From Nocardioides allogilvus (GTDB taxonomy: Bacteria > Actinomycetota > Actinomycetes > Propionibacteriales > Nocardioidaceae): a stretch of 64,000 nucleotides of DNA. A program made the position numbers and the translations under genes. Of the stretch, positions 24,461 through 34,634 are shown one piece after another. The stretch lies in assembly GCF_003047285.1 (NCBI RefSeq), contig NZ_PZYX01000003.1, positions 1-64,000 of the forward strand. Direction: 5' to 3'. Under the pieces are notes generated by a model that did not search any database, was not told the DNA's origin, and saw nothing but the letters and a program-made list of their open reading frames with translations. Every line of letters starts with the position of its first letter. Positions within the stretch are counted from its first letter, which is position 1.

Positions 24461-25135
24461 TCAGGCGAAGGCAGCGGGGAGCGGGACCCCCAGCGCGGCG
24501 CGCAGGCTCTGGAGGTACGCCGACCGCGGGACCTCCACGACACCGAGCGAGGCAAGGTGGGGCGTCTGCCACTGCACGTCGAGCACCCGCCGGTCAGCGT
24601 GCTCGTCGCGCAGCAGGTCAACCAGCCCGACCAGCGCGACCTTCGAGGCGTCGCGCTCGTGGTGGAACATCGACTCCCCCGCGAACAGCCCGCCGATGCT
24701 CACGCCGTAGAGACCACCCGCGAGCCGCCCGTCGCGCCACGCCTCGACGGAGTGCACCCAGCCGAGCTCGTGCAGCGCGAGGTAGGCCGCGCGCACGTCG
24801 CGGGTGATCCAGCCGTCCGGCCGCTTGCGGTCGCCGCAGGCGTCGATGACCTGCTCGAACGCCGTGTCGACCCGGATCTCGAAGGTGCGCGCCGAGCGTC
24901 GCAGTGATCGGGAGACCGCCAGCCCGTCGAGGGGCAGCACGCCGCGCCGTACGGGCGAGAACCAGCCCATCGGCGAGCGCCGCCCACCCGTCGGCATCGG
25001 GAAGAGCCCCTGCTCGTAGGCCGCGAGCAGGGACCCGGGCGCGAGGTCGCCGCCGATCGCCACCAGGTCGTCCTCGGGGTCCCAGTCGGCCGGCTCGGGG
25101 AAGACCCACGGCGAGGGGTCGGGCAGGACGGGCAC
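24461..25135 (-). CDS. aat: Leucyl/phenylalanyl-tRNA--protein transferase
   Basis: N-end-rule enzyme that transfers Leu or Phe from aminoacyl-tRNA to proteins with N-terminal Arg or Lys, marking them for ClpS/ClpAP-type degradation. 224 residues from GTG 25135. Family blocks: WVFPEPADWDPEDDLVAIGG, LLAAYEQGLFPM, MGWFSPVRRGVLPLD, HSVEAWRDGRLAGGLYGVSIGGLFAGESMF and DVQWQTPHLASLGVVEVPR. Normal length. TATCGT about 9 bases upstream could be a -10 of a leaderless transcript. Confidence 0.95.
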   Translation of the reverse strand: MPVLPDPSPWVFPEPADWDPEDDLVAIGGDLAPGSLLAAYEQGLFPMPTGGRRSPMGWFSPVRRGVLPLDGLAVSRSLRRSARTFEIRVDTAFEQVIDACGDRKRPDGWITRDVRAAYLALHELGWVHSVEAWRDGRLAGGLYGVSIGGLFAGESMFHHERDASKVALVGLVDLLRDEHADRRVLDVQWQTPHLASLGVVEVPRSAYLQSLRAALGVPLPAAFA

Positions 25136-25175
25136 GTCAGGACGATATCGGGGCCGGCCGCCTAGTCTTGGCCCC

Positions 25176-25199
25176 ATGAGCGAGCGGAGCGAGCGATGA
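25176..25199 (+). other. Mini-frame ATGAGCGAGCGGAGCGAGCG within a repeat-like leader
   Basis: Twenty-four bases reading Met-Ser-Glu-Arg-Ser-Glu-Arg-stop, whose stop overlaps the ATG of the EcsC gene (ATGA). The bases are the GAGCGAGCGNAGCGAGCG core of the dispersed repeat. It could be a translated leader or just a repeat remnant. Confidence 0.3.
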
Positions 25200-25876
25200 G
25201 CCTGGCCGGCAACGTCAGCAAGCGTCTGGCACCCAGGATCACGCAGGCCGCGCCGGGTCTGACGACGTCCTTCGTGCGGGAGGCCCTCAACCGCGCCATC
25301 GAGGGGGTCGGCCCGCTCCCGGGCGCCGCGGCCGCCGCCGACAAGCAGCTCGCCGAGCAGGGCGGCAACGTCGACCGGGCCATCCACGACGTGATCGAGA
25401 ACCACGTGCGCTACGCCGGCGCACAGGGCTTCCTGACCAACGTCGGCGGCCTCGTGACCGCGGCGGTGACGATCCCCGCCAATGTCACCGGGCTGACGCT
25501 CGTGCAGTGCCGGATGATCGCCGGCATCGCCCACCTGCGCGGCCACGACCTGAGCGATCCGCGCGTGCGCAACGCGATCCTCACGACCCTGCTCGGTGAG
25601 GAGTCGGTCGCCCAGCTCGTGAAGAAGCGCAAGATCCCCGCGCCGCCCATGGCGCTTGCCACCGCACCAGCCCACGACGCCGGGCTCGACAAGATCATCA
25701 GCGCCGAGGTGGGGGCCGACCTCGTGGCCCGCGTCGCCGGCAAGCGGTTCGCGGTCACGCTGGGGCGGCGCGTGCCCGTCGTCGGTGGTCTCGTCGGCAT
25801 GGGCGCCGACGGCTTTGCGACCTGGAAGATCGGGCGGTACGCCGACCGCGAGATCCTCGCCCGGCCGCGGACGTAA
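25196..25876 (+). CDS. EcsC family protein
   Basis: 226 residues. Hydrophobic, Ala-rich EcsC domain: VDRAIHDVIENHVRYAGAQG, then NVGGLVTAAVTIPANVTGLTLVQCRMIAGIAHLRGHDLSDPRVRNAIL, and a Gly-rich end VPVVGGLVGMGADGFATWKIGRYA. EcsC proteins are membrane-associated and of uncertain function. ATG 25196 overlaps a repeat-derived mini-frame; no clear ribosome-binding site precedes it. Convergent with the sulfotransferase operon, with a large hairpin between. Confidence 0.82.
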   Translation: MSLAGNVSKRLAPRITQAAPGLTTSFVREALNRAIEGVGPLPGAAAAADKQLAEQGGNVDRAIHDVIENHVRYAGAQGFLTNVGGLVTAAVTIPANVTGLTLVQCRMIAGIAHLRGHDLSDPRVRNAILTTLLGEESVAQLVKKRKIPAPPMALATAPAHDAGLDKIISAEVGADLVARVAGKRFAVTLGRRVPVVGGLVGMGADGFATWKIGRYADREILARPRT

Positions 25877-25917
25877 TACCGGGTGCTGCGGGGTGGGTGA
25901 CAGCTCGGGCGCCGACT

Positions 25918-25987
25918 CGGGGGTAGTTAAGTGAAACTTTGTCGTTCTCGACCGCTGAGAGCACAAGCTCTCACTTAACTACCCCCG
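25918..25987. terminator. Long perfect hairpin between convergent genes
   Basis: GGGGGTAGTTAAGTGA (25919-25934) and TCACTTAACTACCCCC (25971-25986) pair over all 16 bases, plus an outer C-G. The loop contains a second small hairpin, GAGAGC/GCTCTC. It lies between EcsC (+) and the sulfotransferase gene (-), where a bidirectional terminator is expected, but the AT-rich arm and large loop also resemble repetitive palindromes. Confidence 0.6.
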
Positions 25988-25997
25988 ACGGCGCGGG

Positions 25998-27173
25998 TCA
26001 GCGGCGGCGGAGCCTGCGATAGGCCCCGAGGGCGACCCGGCCGGAGCGGCTGGTCTCCATCGCCTGGACGGTCTTCTCGGCGGGGGTACGGCGCGCGATC
26101 TCGAGCTCGCGTCGGGTCTCGTCAAGGTCGCGGGCCAGGGTCGCCTCCGACTCCCGCAGCCGGGAGCCCTCGACGAGGAGGGCCTTGATCGCATCCAGGG
26201 CCGGGGGCAGCAGGTCGGCCGCGGTGGCCGTGTCGGGGTCGCTGAAGGCCTCTGCCGGCTGCCCGATCAGGTCGGCGACGTCGCCGACGACGTCGTAGCC
26301 CCGCTTCTGGATCTCCTCGACCCAGGTGCGCGACAGCTCCTGGACCCACTCGTGGGTGGCGGGCGGAAGCCCGAGGCGAGCGGACTTGGTGCGCCGCGAC
26401 AGCGTCTGGTGGGCGAGCAGCTCGCGCACGAGGGGGCGGTAGTCGGGCGGGTCGACCACGGGGGTGACGCGCTTGTTGATCAGCCGCAGCAGCGCGGTCT
26501 CCGGCACCCCCATCGAGGGGTTGGCGCGCTCGGGCGTGAGGTCGAGCTCGAGACCGTCGAGGCCGAAGGTGTGGCTGAACCGGCGCCACAGCTCGTCGGG
26601 CGCGGCACCCGGCCTGGGCACGGTGACGAGGTGGACCTGCTCGGGCGGCAACGTCGAGCCCCAGCGGTCGAGGATGTCGGGGATCTCCTGCGCGCCCCAG
26701 AACCACGAACCGATCCGGGTGTCACGCGCCGGGTCGCGGATCATCTCGAGGAAGTGCGAGAAGGAGACGAGGCTGCGGTGCTTGACGTTCTCCTGCCACT
26801 CCGCGGGGACCTGGCGGACGAGGTCGCGCACCGACACGATCAGGTGCACCTCGACGCCCTCACCGAAGGAGGTCAGGGCCCGGTCGATCTGGGTCGGGGA
26901 CGCGGTCGAGAAGATCTCGTGGCTGATGATCGAGGTCCCCGGCCACTCCCGGACCTCCTCCGCGAGCCGGTCCCACGCACCGACGGCCTGCGTCTCCAGC
27001 CCGCCCCACGTCAGCCGCATCAGGTCGAGGGCGGCCAGGAAGTGCCCGTCGAAGCGGTCGATGGGGTAGAGGATCCCCTGCTCGCGCAGCGACTCGCGGT
27101 TGCGGAACAAGACGTCCTGCAAGTAGGACGTGCCGGTCTTCGGGGTGCCGACGTGGAGCAGGACCTTCTTCAT
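25998..27173 (-). CDS. Sulfotransferase-like protein (operon gene 3)
   Basis: 391 residues. N-terminal PAPS P-loop KKVLLHVGTPKTGTSYLQ (5'-phosphosulfate binding), then a 3'-phosphate region VSVRDLVRQVPAEWQENVKH, and a C-terminal coiled-coil (about 330-370, LRESEATLARDLDETRRELE) ending in basic YRRLRRR. It would transfer a sulfo group from PAPS to an unknown acceptor, perhaps a cell-surface glycan. ATG 27173 overlaps the stop of the preceding gene (ATGA). The three genes 29370-25998 are homologous to each other and form one operon. Confidence 0.82.
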   Translation of the reverse strand: MKKVLLHVGTPKTGTSYLQDVLFRNRESLREQGILYPIDRFDGHFLAALDLMRLTWGGLETQAVGAWDRLAEEVREWPGTSIISHEIFSTASPTQIDRALTSFGEGVEVHLIVSVRDLVRQVPAEWQENVKHRSLVSFSHFLEMIRDPARDTRIGSWFWGAQEIPDILDRWGSTLPPEQVHLVTVPRPGAAPDELWRRFSHTFGLDGLELDLTPERANPSMGVPETALLRLINKRVTPVVDPPDYRPLVRELLAHQTLSRRTKSARLGLPPATHEWVQELSRTWVEEIQKRGYDVVGDVADLIGQPAEAFSDPDTATAADLLPPALDAIKALLVEGSRLRESEATLARDLDETRRELEIARRTPAEKTVQAMETSRSGRVALGAYRRLRRR

Positions 27174-28285
27174 CCCTGTCCCTTCCACGTGTCGTCGACC
27201 AGCATTGCCACGGCGAGGTCCAGCACCTGCTGGCCGGAGGCCGCGCCCGGGGACCCTGCGGTCTCGAGGGGCGCGACCGACTGGGTCGGCACCACGGCGC
27301 GGGGATCTCCGACGACAGCGTATCCAGCGCGGCTCAGCTGCCGCGCCATGCGCTCCGCCGCCGCCTGCACCCACGCGCGGTGCTCGGCGGGGAGCGCGAC
27401 GGGCGGCGTGGTGGTGGCGGGCATCCGCGGCAGCAGGGTGTGGGTCATCAGCGCAGCCCGCTCGTCGGGCGGCACGAGCAGGCCGACGACCGTGGCGATC
27501 CGCCGGGCCAGCTCCGCGGCGTCGGATCCCTGCCGGACGGGCGGTGGCAGGCGGCGTACGGCGAGGAGGTCCGGAAGCTGTGACCGGTCGAGCACGACAT
27601 GCACGTCGGGGCTCTGGGCGCGGTGGCGATCAGCGACGGCAGCGAGGTCGATGCGCGGGGGCAGCTCGTCGCGCTGCTGCCAGAAGCGCAGCCACTCCAG
27701 CCACCCGAAGGAGCCGCGCTCGAAGCAACGACGGGTCCACACGTCGGCGAGCATCTGGTCGAGCGGCCCCCCGAGCACCAGCACCGGCGCGCCCGGACCG
27801 CCCGGCGGCCGGCCGCGGCTGGCGAGGTGGTCGCGCACACCGGCGACCTCGATCGGGTCACCGGCCAGGCGGTGACGGCGGTGCCAGATCCGATGCAGCC
27901 GCCGCGGTGGGGTGGACACCCCGAGGGCGACGAGGTCCTCGGCCAGAACGCTGGTGGCGACCCGGATCAGCTCGTCGGGAGGCAGCAGGGACGGGTCGAC
28001 CGGCTGCGGACCGTACGGCGACCGGCCGGCCCCGACCAGCGCCAGGTCGGGCTTCCCGCGACCCGGGGCCGCGGCCGTGAGCACGCGGTCGGCGAGGCCG
28101 TCGGGAGCGCGGCCCGCGAGGTTGAGCCGCCGCAGCAGCTCGAGCTGCTGCGCGCCGGGCAGCACCCGCGCCGTCGGGACACCGTCACCGGTCCACGCGT
28201 CCCACGGAGTCGTGCCGCCCGCACGCAGGTGAGCGACCCAGCCCCAGGCGCGAGCGGTCCCGGGGACCGACGGCTCGGAGCTCAA
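27170..28285 (-). CDS. Degenerate sulfotransferase-like protein lacking the PAPS loop (operon gene 2)
   Basis: 371 residues from TTG 28285, which forms a TTGA overlap with the stop of the upstream gene; no better start is apparent. It aligns by eye with both neighbours in the middle (VLVLGGPLDQMLADVWTRRC, DVHVVLDRSQLPDLLAVRRL) and at the end (EHRAWVQAAAERMARQLSRA then GYAVVGDP, like GYDVVGDV). The N-terminal PKTGT.YLQ loop is absent, replaced by WVAHLRAGGTTPWDAW. It is probably a non-catalytic partner or a protein with a changed ligand. Both ends overlap neighbours by 4 nt. Confidence 0.7.
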   Translation of the reverse strand: MSSEPSVPGTARAWGWVAHLRAGGTTPWDAWTGDGVPTARVLPGAQQLELLRRLNLAGRAPDGLADRVLTAAAPGRGKPDLALVGAGRSPYGPQPVDPSLLPPDELIRVATSVLAEDLVALGVSTPPRRLHRIWHRRHRLAGDPIEVAGVRDHLASRGRPPGGPGAPVLVLGGPLDQMLADVWTRRCFERGSFGWLEWLRFWQQRDELPPRIDLAAVADRHRAQSPDVHVVLDRSQLPDLLAVRRLPPPVRQGSDAAELARRIATVVGLLVPPDERAALMTHTLLPRMPATTTPPVALPAEHRAWVQAAAERMARQLSRAGYAVVGDPRAVVPTQSVAPLETAGSPGAASGQQVLDLAVAMLVDDTWKGQG

Positions 28286-29370
28286 CGCTCGCGCAGCCGA
28301 CGGGCCTGCTGGCGCAGCTTGCGCCCGAGGTCGTCGGGCGGGGTGCGCTCGGCGGCCTCGCGGGTCATCGTGGTCAGGGCGTCGAGAGCAGCACCCAGCT
28401 GCAGCTTGGGGCTGACCCGGTCGGGGTCGCGCCACTTCTTGTCGGGGTTGGGGCGGATCGGGCGGAGGTCCTCGACGTCACCGATCACGTCGACGCCGTT
28501 GTCCTTGATCCAGTCGATCCACTGCTCGGCCTGGGCCTCGGCGAAGTCGAAGCGGTCGGGCGGCAGCCTGACCGGGAAGGAGTCACGGGCGACCAGCACC
28601 TCCTGGGCCAGCAGCTCGCGGATCAGCCCGTCATAGGTCGCATCGCGCCACATCGGCAGCTCGAGGCGACGGTTGAGGCGGCGTACGAGCTGGGTCTCGG
28701 CGATGCCGAGGGACCGGTTGGAGCGCTCGGAGTCGAGCGGAGCCCAGGCCGGGTCGATGCCGAACGCGCGGCAGAACCGGAACCACAGCTCGTTGCCGGT
28801 CGGACCGCGGTCGTGCGGGACGGTGACGACGTGCACGCGCTCGGGCGGCAGCTTGGCGCCCCAGTTGCCGAGCACGCTGGGCAGGTCCATCGCGCTGCGG
28901 AACCACGTCTGCCCGCGCTCGACCTTGTTGAGGAAGCGCTGGAAGGTCCACTTGCGACCCTGCTTGATGCTCTCCTGCCACGCCGCCGGGAGCTGGCGCC
29001 CGAGGTCGCGCGCGGAGTAGACGACGTGGACCTCGCTGTCGGAGAGGTCGTTCATCACCCGCGCGATGGTGTCGGGCTTGGCCGGCGCGAGGATCTCGTG
29101 GCTGATCACCACGGTGCCGCGGGCCTTGCGGACGCGCTTGACCATCGTGTCCCAGGAACCGACGGCGTGCCCGGGACTGCCGCCCCAGTCCTGGTCGAGC
29201 AGGTCGAGCGCCGCGCGGAAGTGGAACAGGTCGGCGTCGACGAACCGGTTCTTGGTCGGGATCGTGACGCCGTGCTCGGCGAGCGAGGCCTGGTTGAGCA
29301 TCAGCCGGTCCTGGAGGTAGGTCGTCCCGGTCTTCGGGGCGCCGATGTGGAGATAGACGACGCGGCTCAT
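28282..29370 (-). CDS. Sulfotransferase-like protein (operon gene 1)
   Basis: 362 residues. RVVYLHIGAPKTGTTYLQ at the N-terminus is the 5'-PSB loop of sulfotransferases; VVYSARDLGRQLPAAWQESI carries the Arg/Ser region for the 3'-phosphate. The rest shares with gene 3 the segments LPPERVHVVTVP and GVDVIGDVEDL. The C-terminus is basic (RKLRQQARRLRER). No membrane helix or signal peptide, so it acts in the cytoplasm. ATG 29370 follows an 18-base gap after the HMG-CoA lyase gene, so read-through from the leucine operon is possible. Confidence 0.84.
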   Translation of the reverse strand: MSRVVYLHIGAPKTGTTYLQDRLMLNQASLAEHGVTIPTKNRFVDADLFHFRAALDLLDQDWGGSPGHAVGSWDTMVKRVRKARGTVVISHEILAPAKPDTIARVMNDLSDSEVHVVYSARDLGRQLPAAWQESIKQGRKWTFQRFLNKVERGQTWFRSAMDLPSVLGNWGAKLPPERVHVVTVPHDRGPTGNELWFRFCRAFGIDPAWAPLDSERSNRSLGIAETQLVRRLNRRLELPMWRDATYDGLIRELLAQEVLVARDSFPVRLPPDRFDFAEAQAEQWIDWIKDNGVDVIGDVEDLRPIRPNPDKKWRDPDRVSPKLQLGAALDALTTMTREAAERTPPDDLGRKLRQQARRLRER

Positions 29371-29387
29371 GGGGCCATCCTGCCCGA

Positions 29388-30290
29388 TCAACCGGCAGCG
29401 AGCGCGCGCACCACGGCACTTGGGCTGGGGCGCCCGAGGTGCTGCGCCATCCAGACGCTGGTCTGCACGACCGCGTCGAGATCCACGCCGGTCTCGATGC
29501 CGAGACCGTTGAGCATCCACACGAGGTCCTCGGTGGCGAGGTTGCCCGTGGCGCTCTTGGCATAGGGGCACCCGCCGAGCCCGCCCGCGCTGGCGTCGTA
29601 CGTCGAGATGCCCTCCTGCAACGCGGAGTAGGTGTTGGCGAGGGCCTGGCCGTAGGTGTCGTGGAAGTGCATGGCGAGGTCGTCGACGTGCATCCCGGCA
29701 CCGACGAAGCCGGCGATCAGCTCCTTGACGTGCCCGGCCGTGCCGACGCCGATCGTGTCGCCGAGGCTGAGCTGGCTGGCGCCGAGGTCGAAGAGCCGCT
29801 TGCCGACGCCGACGACCTGCTCGATCGGCACGGCACCCTCCCACGGGTCGCCGAAGCACATGGAGACATAGGCCCGCACGTCGAGCCCGGCCGCCCGCGC
29901 CCGGGTGACGGTCGGCTCGAACATCGCGAACTGCTCGTCGAGCGAGCGGTTGAGGTTCTTGTTCGCGAACGTCTCGGTCGCGCTGCCGAAGATCGCGATG
30001 TGCTTGAGGCCGAGCTCGAGGGCCCGGTCGAGGCCGCGCTCGTTGGGGACGAGGACGGGCATGTCCCGCCCCGCGTCACCGAGCGCGGTCATCACGTCCG
30101 CCGCGTCGGCGAGCTGCGGAACCCACTTCGGGTGCACGAAGCTGGTCGCCTCGACGATCGGCAGCCCCGCGGCCACGAGCCGCTGGATGAACTCGACCTT
30201 CACCTCGGTCGAGATGACGCCCTTCTCGTTCTGCAGGCCGTCGCGGGCGCCGACCTCGTAGATCGTGACCTTGCTGGGCAGTGTGCTCAC
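29388..30290 (-). CDS. Hydroxymethylglutaryl-CoA lyase
   Basis: Cleaves HMG-CoA to acetoacetate and acetyl-CoA, the last step of leucine breakdown. 300 residues from GTG 30290. TIM-barrel DRE-type aldolase: VTIYEVGARDGLQNEKG (catalytic Arg/Asp), VEATSFVHPKWVPQLAD, LSLGDTIGVG, AMHFHDTYGQALAN (metal HxH) and ASAGGLGGCPYAKSATGN (catalytic Cys loop). GTG 30290 has GAGGAG 7 bases upstream; a TTG at 30335 is in frame but lies inside the dispersed repeat. Downstream of the carboxylase alpha and beta genes in one operon. Confidence 0.94.
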   Translation of the reverse strand: MSTLPSKVTIYEVGARDGLQNEKGVISTEVKVEFIQRLVAAGLPIVEATSFVHPKWVPQLADAADVMTALGDAGRDMPVLVPNERGLDRALELGLKHIAIFGSATETFANKNLNRSLDEQFAMFEPTVTRARAAGLDVRAYVSMCFGDPWEGAVPIEQVVGVGKRLFDLGASQLSLGDTIGVGTAGHVKELIAGFVGAGMHVDDLAMHFHDTYGQALANTYSALQEGISTYDASAGGLGGCPYAKSATGNLATEDLVWMLNGLGIETGVDLDAVVQTSVWMAQHLGRPSPSAVVRALAAG

Positions 30291-30302
30291 TCGTTGCTCC
30301 TC

Positions 30303-30331
30303 GGTTTCGACACGCTCGCTGCGCTCGCTGC

Positions 30332-30342
<11 letters not shown>
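30303..30342. repeat. Dispersed repeat, copy B
   Basis: GGTTTCGACACGCTCGCTGC then GCTCGCTGCTCAACCAGCGG, the longest and most regular copy. It fills the junction between the carboxylase alpha gene and the HMG-CoA lyase gene and supplies the alpha stop codon (TGA 30334-30332). The GAGCGNAGCGAGC core is itself palindromic. Confidence 0.88.
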
Positions 30343-32266
<1,924 letters not shown>

Positions 32267-32271
32267 CTCCT

Positions 32272-33867
32272 TCACATCCTGAAAATGCCGTAGGAGGGAG
32301 CCGGGACCGGCACGCGCGCGGCGACCGCCAGTCCCATGCCGAGGACGCGGCGGGTGTCGGCGGGGTCGATGACACCGTCGTCCCACAGCCGCGCGGTCGA
32401 GTAGTAGGGCGAGCCCTGCGTCTCGTACTGCTCGCGGATCGGCGCCTTGAACGCCTCGACCTGCTCGTCGGTCTCCAGGTCGGTGCGCACGGTGGCGAGC
32501 ACTCCCGCGGCCTGCTCGCCGCCCATCACCGAGATGCGGGCGTTGGGCCACATCCACAGGAAGCGCGGGTCGTAGGCCCGCCCGCACATGCCGTAGTTGC
32601 CGGCGCCGAACGAGCCGCCGATGACGACGGTGAACTTCGGGACGACGCTGCAGGCGACCGCCGTGACGAGCTTGGCGCCGTCGCGGGCGATGCCGCGGTT
32701 CTCGTACTCCCGCCCGACCATGAAGCCGGAGATGTTCTGCAGGAAGACCAGCGGGATGCCGCGCTGGTTGCACAGCTCGATGAAGTGCGCGCCCTTGAGC
32801 GCGGACTCGCTGAACAGGATGCCGTTGTTGGCGATGATGCCGACGTCGTAGCCGTGGATCTTCGCGAAGCAGGTCACCAGCGTCTCGCCGTACAGCTTCT
32901 TGAACTCGTGCATCCGGCTGCCGTCGACGATGCGGCGGATGACCTCGCGGACGTCGTACGGCGTGCGGGTGTCCGTCGGCACGACGTCGTAGAGCGACTC
33001 CGGCGGCTCGTGCGGCTCCTCGACCTCCACGGGTGCTCGGCCCTGGGTTTCGACACGCTCGCTGCTCAACCGGCGAGAAGCCGTCGGCAGGGTGGCGACA
33101 ATGCTGCGCACGATCCGCAGCGCGTGCGCGTCGTCGTCGGCCAGGTGGTCGACGACGCCGCTCTTGCGGGCGTGCACGTCACCACCACCGAGGTCCTCGG
33201 CCGTGACGACCTCGCCGGTCGCGGCCTTCACCAGCGGCGGGCCGCCGAGGAAGATCGTGCCCTGGTTCTTCACGATCACGGACTCGTCGCTCATCGCCGG
33301 GACGTAGGCGCCGCCGGCCGTGCAGGAGCCCATGACGCTGGCGATCTGCGGGATGCCGCGGCCGCTGAGGTTGGCCTGGTTGAAGAAGATCCGGCCGAAG
33401 TGCTCGCGGTCGGGGAAGACGTCGTCCTGCATCGGGAGGAAGGCGCCGCCCGAGTCGACGAGATAGATGCAGGGCAGGTGGTTGTCGCTGGCGATCGTCT
33501 GCGCGCGCAGGTGCTTCTTGACCGTCATCGGGTAGTAGGTGCCGCCCTTGACGGTGGCGTCGTTGGCGACGACCACCACCTCCCGGCCCTCGACCCTGCC
33601 GATCCCGGTGACCACACCGGCGGCGGGGACCGCATTGAGCTGGCCAGCGTCGGCGCCGTACATCCCGGTCGCGGCCAGCGGGCTCAGCTCGAGGAACGGG
33701 CTGCCCGGGTCGAGCAGCCGGTCCACCCGGTCGCGGACGAGGAGCTTGCCCCGGCCGGTGTGCTTGGCGCGGGCGCTCTCCGAACCACCCTGGCGAACCA
33801 GCGCCAGCCGCTCCCGGAGGTCGTCGACGAGGTCGCGCATGGAGGGCGTGCTGGAATCGGCGGTCAC
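32272..33867 (-). CDS. Acyl-CoA carboxylase beta subunit (methylcrotonyl-CoA type)
   Basis: Carboxyltransferase of the leucine-degradation carboxylase. 531 residues from GTG 33867. It shows the MCC-beta blocks [65 protein letters not shown] and the C-terminal [20 protein letters not shown]. It pairs with the biotin-carrying alpha subunit encoded next. Between the N and C crotonase-like domains (about residue 275), [12 protein letters not shown] is encoded by a dispersed repeat, an in-frame insertion in the inter-domain linker. A TetR-type palindrome (33872-33895) lies 5 bases ahead of the start. Confidence 0.94.
   Translation of the reverse strand: MTADSSTPSMRDLVDDLRERLALVRQGGSESARAKHTGRGKLLVRDRVDRLLDPGSPFLELSPLAATGMYGADAGQLNAVPAAGVVTGIGRVEGREVVVVANDATVKGGTYYPMTVKKHLRAQTIASDNHLPCIYLVDSGGAFLPMQDDVFPDREHFGRIFFNQANLSGRGIPQIASVMGSCTAGGAYVPAMSDESVIVKNQGTIFLGGPPLVKAATGEVVTAEDLGGGDVHARKSGVVDHLADDDAHALRIVRSIVATLPTASRRLSSERVETQGRAPVEVEEPHEPPESLYDVVPTDTRTPYDVREVIRRIVDGSRMHEFKKLYGETLVTCFAKIHGYDVGIIANNGILFSESALKGAHFIELCNQRGIPLVFLQNISGFMVGREYENRGIARDGAKLVTAVACSVVPKFTVVIGGSFGAGNYGMCGRAYDPRFLWMWPNARISVMGGEQAAGVLATVRTDLETDEQVEAFKAPIREQYETQGSPYYSTARLWDDGVIDPADTRRVLGMGLAVAARVPVPAPSYGIFRM
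33046..33074. repeat. Dispersed repeat, copy C, in frame inside the carboxylase beta gene
   Basis: GGTTTCGACACGCTCGCTGC followed by TCAACCGGC. The minus-strand gene reads [11 protein letters not shown] through it. It lies in the linker between the two carboxyltransferase halves. Confidence 0.82.
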
Positions 33868-33871
33868 GTGT

Positions 33872-33895
33872 GCAGGTTAGCGATCGTTAACCTGC
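33872..33895. promoter_or_regulatory. TetR-type operator ahead of the leucine-catabolism operon
   Basis: GCAGGTTAGCGATCGTTAAC then CTGC: a 24-base near-perfect palindrome (GCAGGTTA/TAACCTGC arms, centre GCGATCGT). It overlaps the 3' end of the minus-strand TetR gene and lies 5 bases upstream of the carboxylase beta start. A second site with the same core, GGTTAGCGAGCGATAACC, is at 34852, upstream of the plus-strand TetR gene. Confidence 0.7.
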
Positions 33896-34573
33896 GACGT
33901 CCAGTGCCGGGGGCTCGGGCGCCGCATGCCGTGCCACCGCGGCCTCGAGGTGGCGGCGCAGGGCGCCCACCACCTGCTCGGAGGTGAGGCTGCCGATCCT
34001 CCTCCCTGGGTCCTCGGTGGCCAGGCCGGGGATCAGGGCAGTCAAACCGATCACGAGCGTCCACAGGTCGACTGCCTCCGCCTCGATCGCCGGCGCGGGG
34101 ACACCCGCCTCGCGCAGCACGTGCATGCAGTCCTCCTGCAACCGGCGGTGGTAGGACGACACCGGCCCGCCCAGGACACCGTCGTGGTGCGCGAGCGCGT
34201 GGAAGCTCAGCTGCACGCCGACCAGCAGCTCTCGCTGCTCCCCCTGGTCCAGGCACGTCGCCAGCAGCTCAGCCGCGCGGGCGGGCCCGAGCGGCTCCTC
34301 GGGCGGAGCGCCCGTCGGAAACATCTCGGGCATGCCTTTGCGTGCCCACAAGATCTCCTCGAGCCGGTGCAGCTGCGCGTCCATGACCAGCTCGTAGGTG
34401 CACGCCAGCAGCATGCTCTTGTTGTCGTAGTAGTGGCGCATGAAGCCCACGCTGCACCCGGCCTCCGCAGCCGCTGCCCGCACGGTGACGGCCGACATCC
34501 CGCCCCGGTGGATCAGGCGCGCAACGGCCCAGAAGAGAGGTTCGCCGGCAAAGTCCCGTGCTCCGTACACCAT
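33887..34573 (-). CDS. TetR family transcriptional regulator (minus strand)
   Basis: 228 residues from ATG 34573. The N-terminal HTH is FWAVARLIHRGGMSAVTVRA then AAAEAGCSVGFMRHYYDNKS (helix-turn-helix, with the Y-Y after the recognition helix). The C-terminal domain is all-alpha ligand binding; no ligand is evident. A much longer frame runs upstream to 34801, but it reads through repeat units and has no coding character. Its leader from 34626 resembles the leader of the two DUF559 genes. The stop TAA lies inside the operator of the carboxylase operon, and read-through into that operon is possible. Confidence 0.87.
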   Translation of the reverse strand: MVYGARDFAGEPLFWAVARLIHRGGMSAVTVRAAAAEAGCSVGFMRHYYDNKSMLLACTYELVMDAQLHRLEEILWARKGMPEMFPTGAPPEEPLGPARAAELLATCLDQGEQRELLVGVQLSFHALAHHDGVLGGPVSSYHRRLQEDCMHVLREAGVPAPAIEAEAVDLWTLVIGLTALIPGLATEDPGRRIGSLTSEQVVGALRRHLEAAVARHAAPEPPALDVAG

Positions 34574-34626
34574 GGTCCCGTGTCTACCCGGAATCCGCGG
34601 ACGACGTCGTTGCTCATCCACAGGCC
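34574..34626 (-). promoter_or_regulatory. DUF559-type leader upstream of the TetR gene
   Basis: On the minus strand GCCTGTGGATGAG (34625-34613) begins a leader of about 50 bases before ATG 34573. It is close in sequence and spacing to the leader of the DUF559 gene at 58682 and, less closely, to that at 13532. Here it precedes a TetR gene instead, with the repeat array directly outside it. Confidence 0.55.
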
Positions 34627-34634
34627 TGCCCGCG

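Noticed and set aside
25176..25199. Seven-codon leader peptide gene
   Set aside because: The sequence is the core of the dispersed repeat and lacks a ribosome-binding site; kept only as a low-confidence feature.
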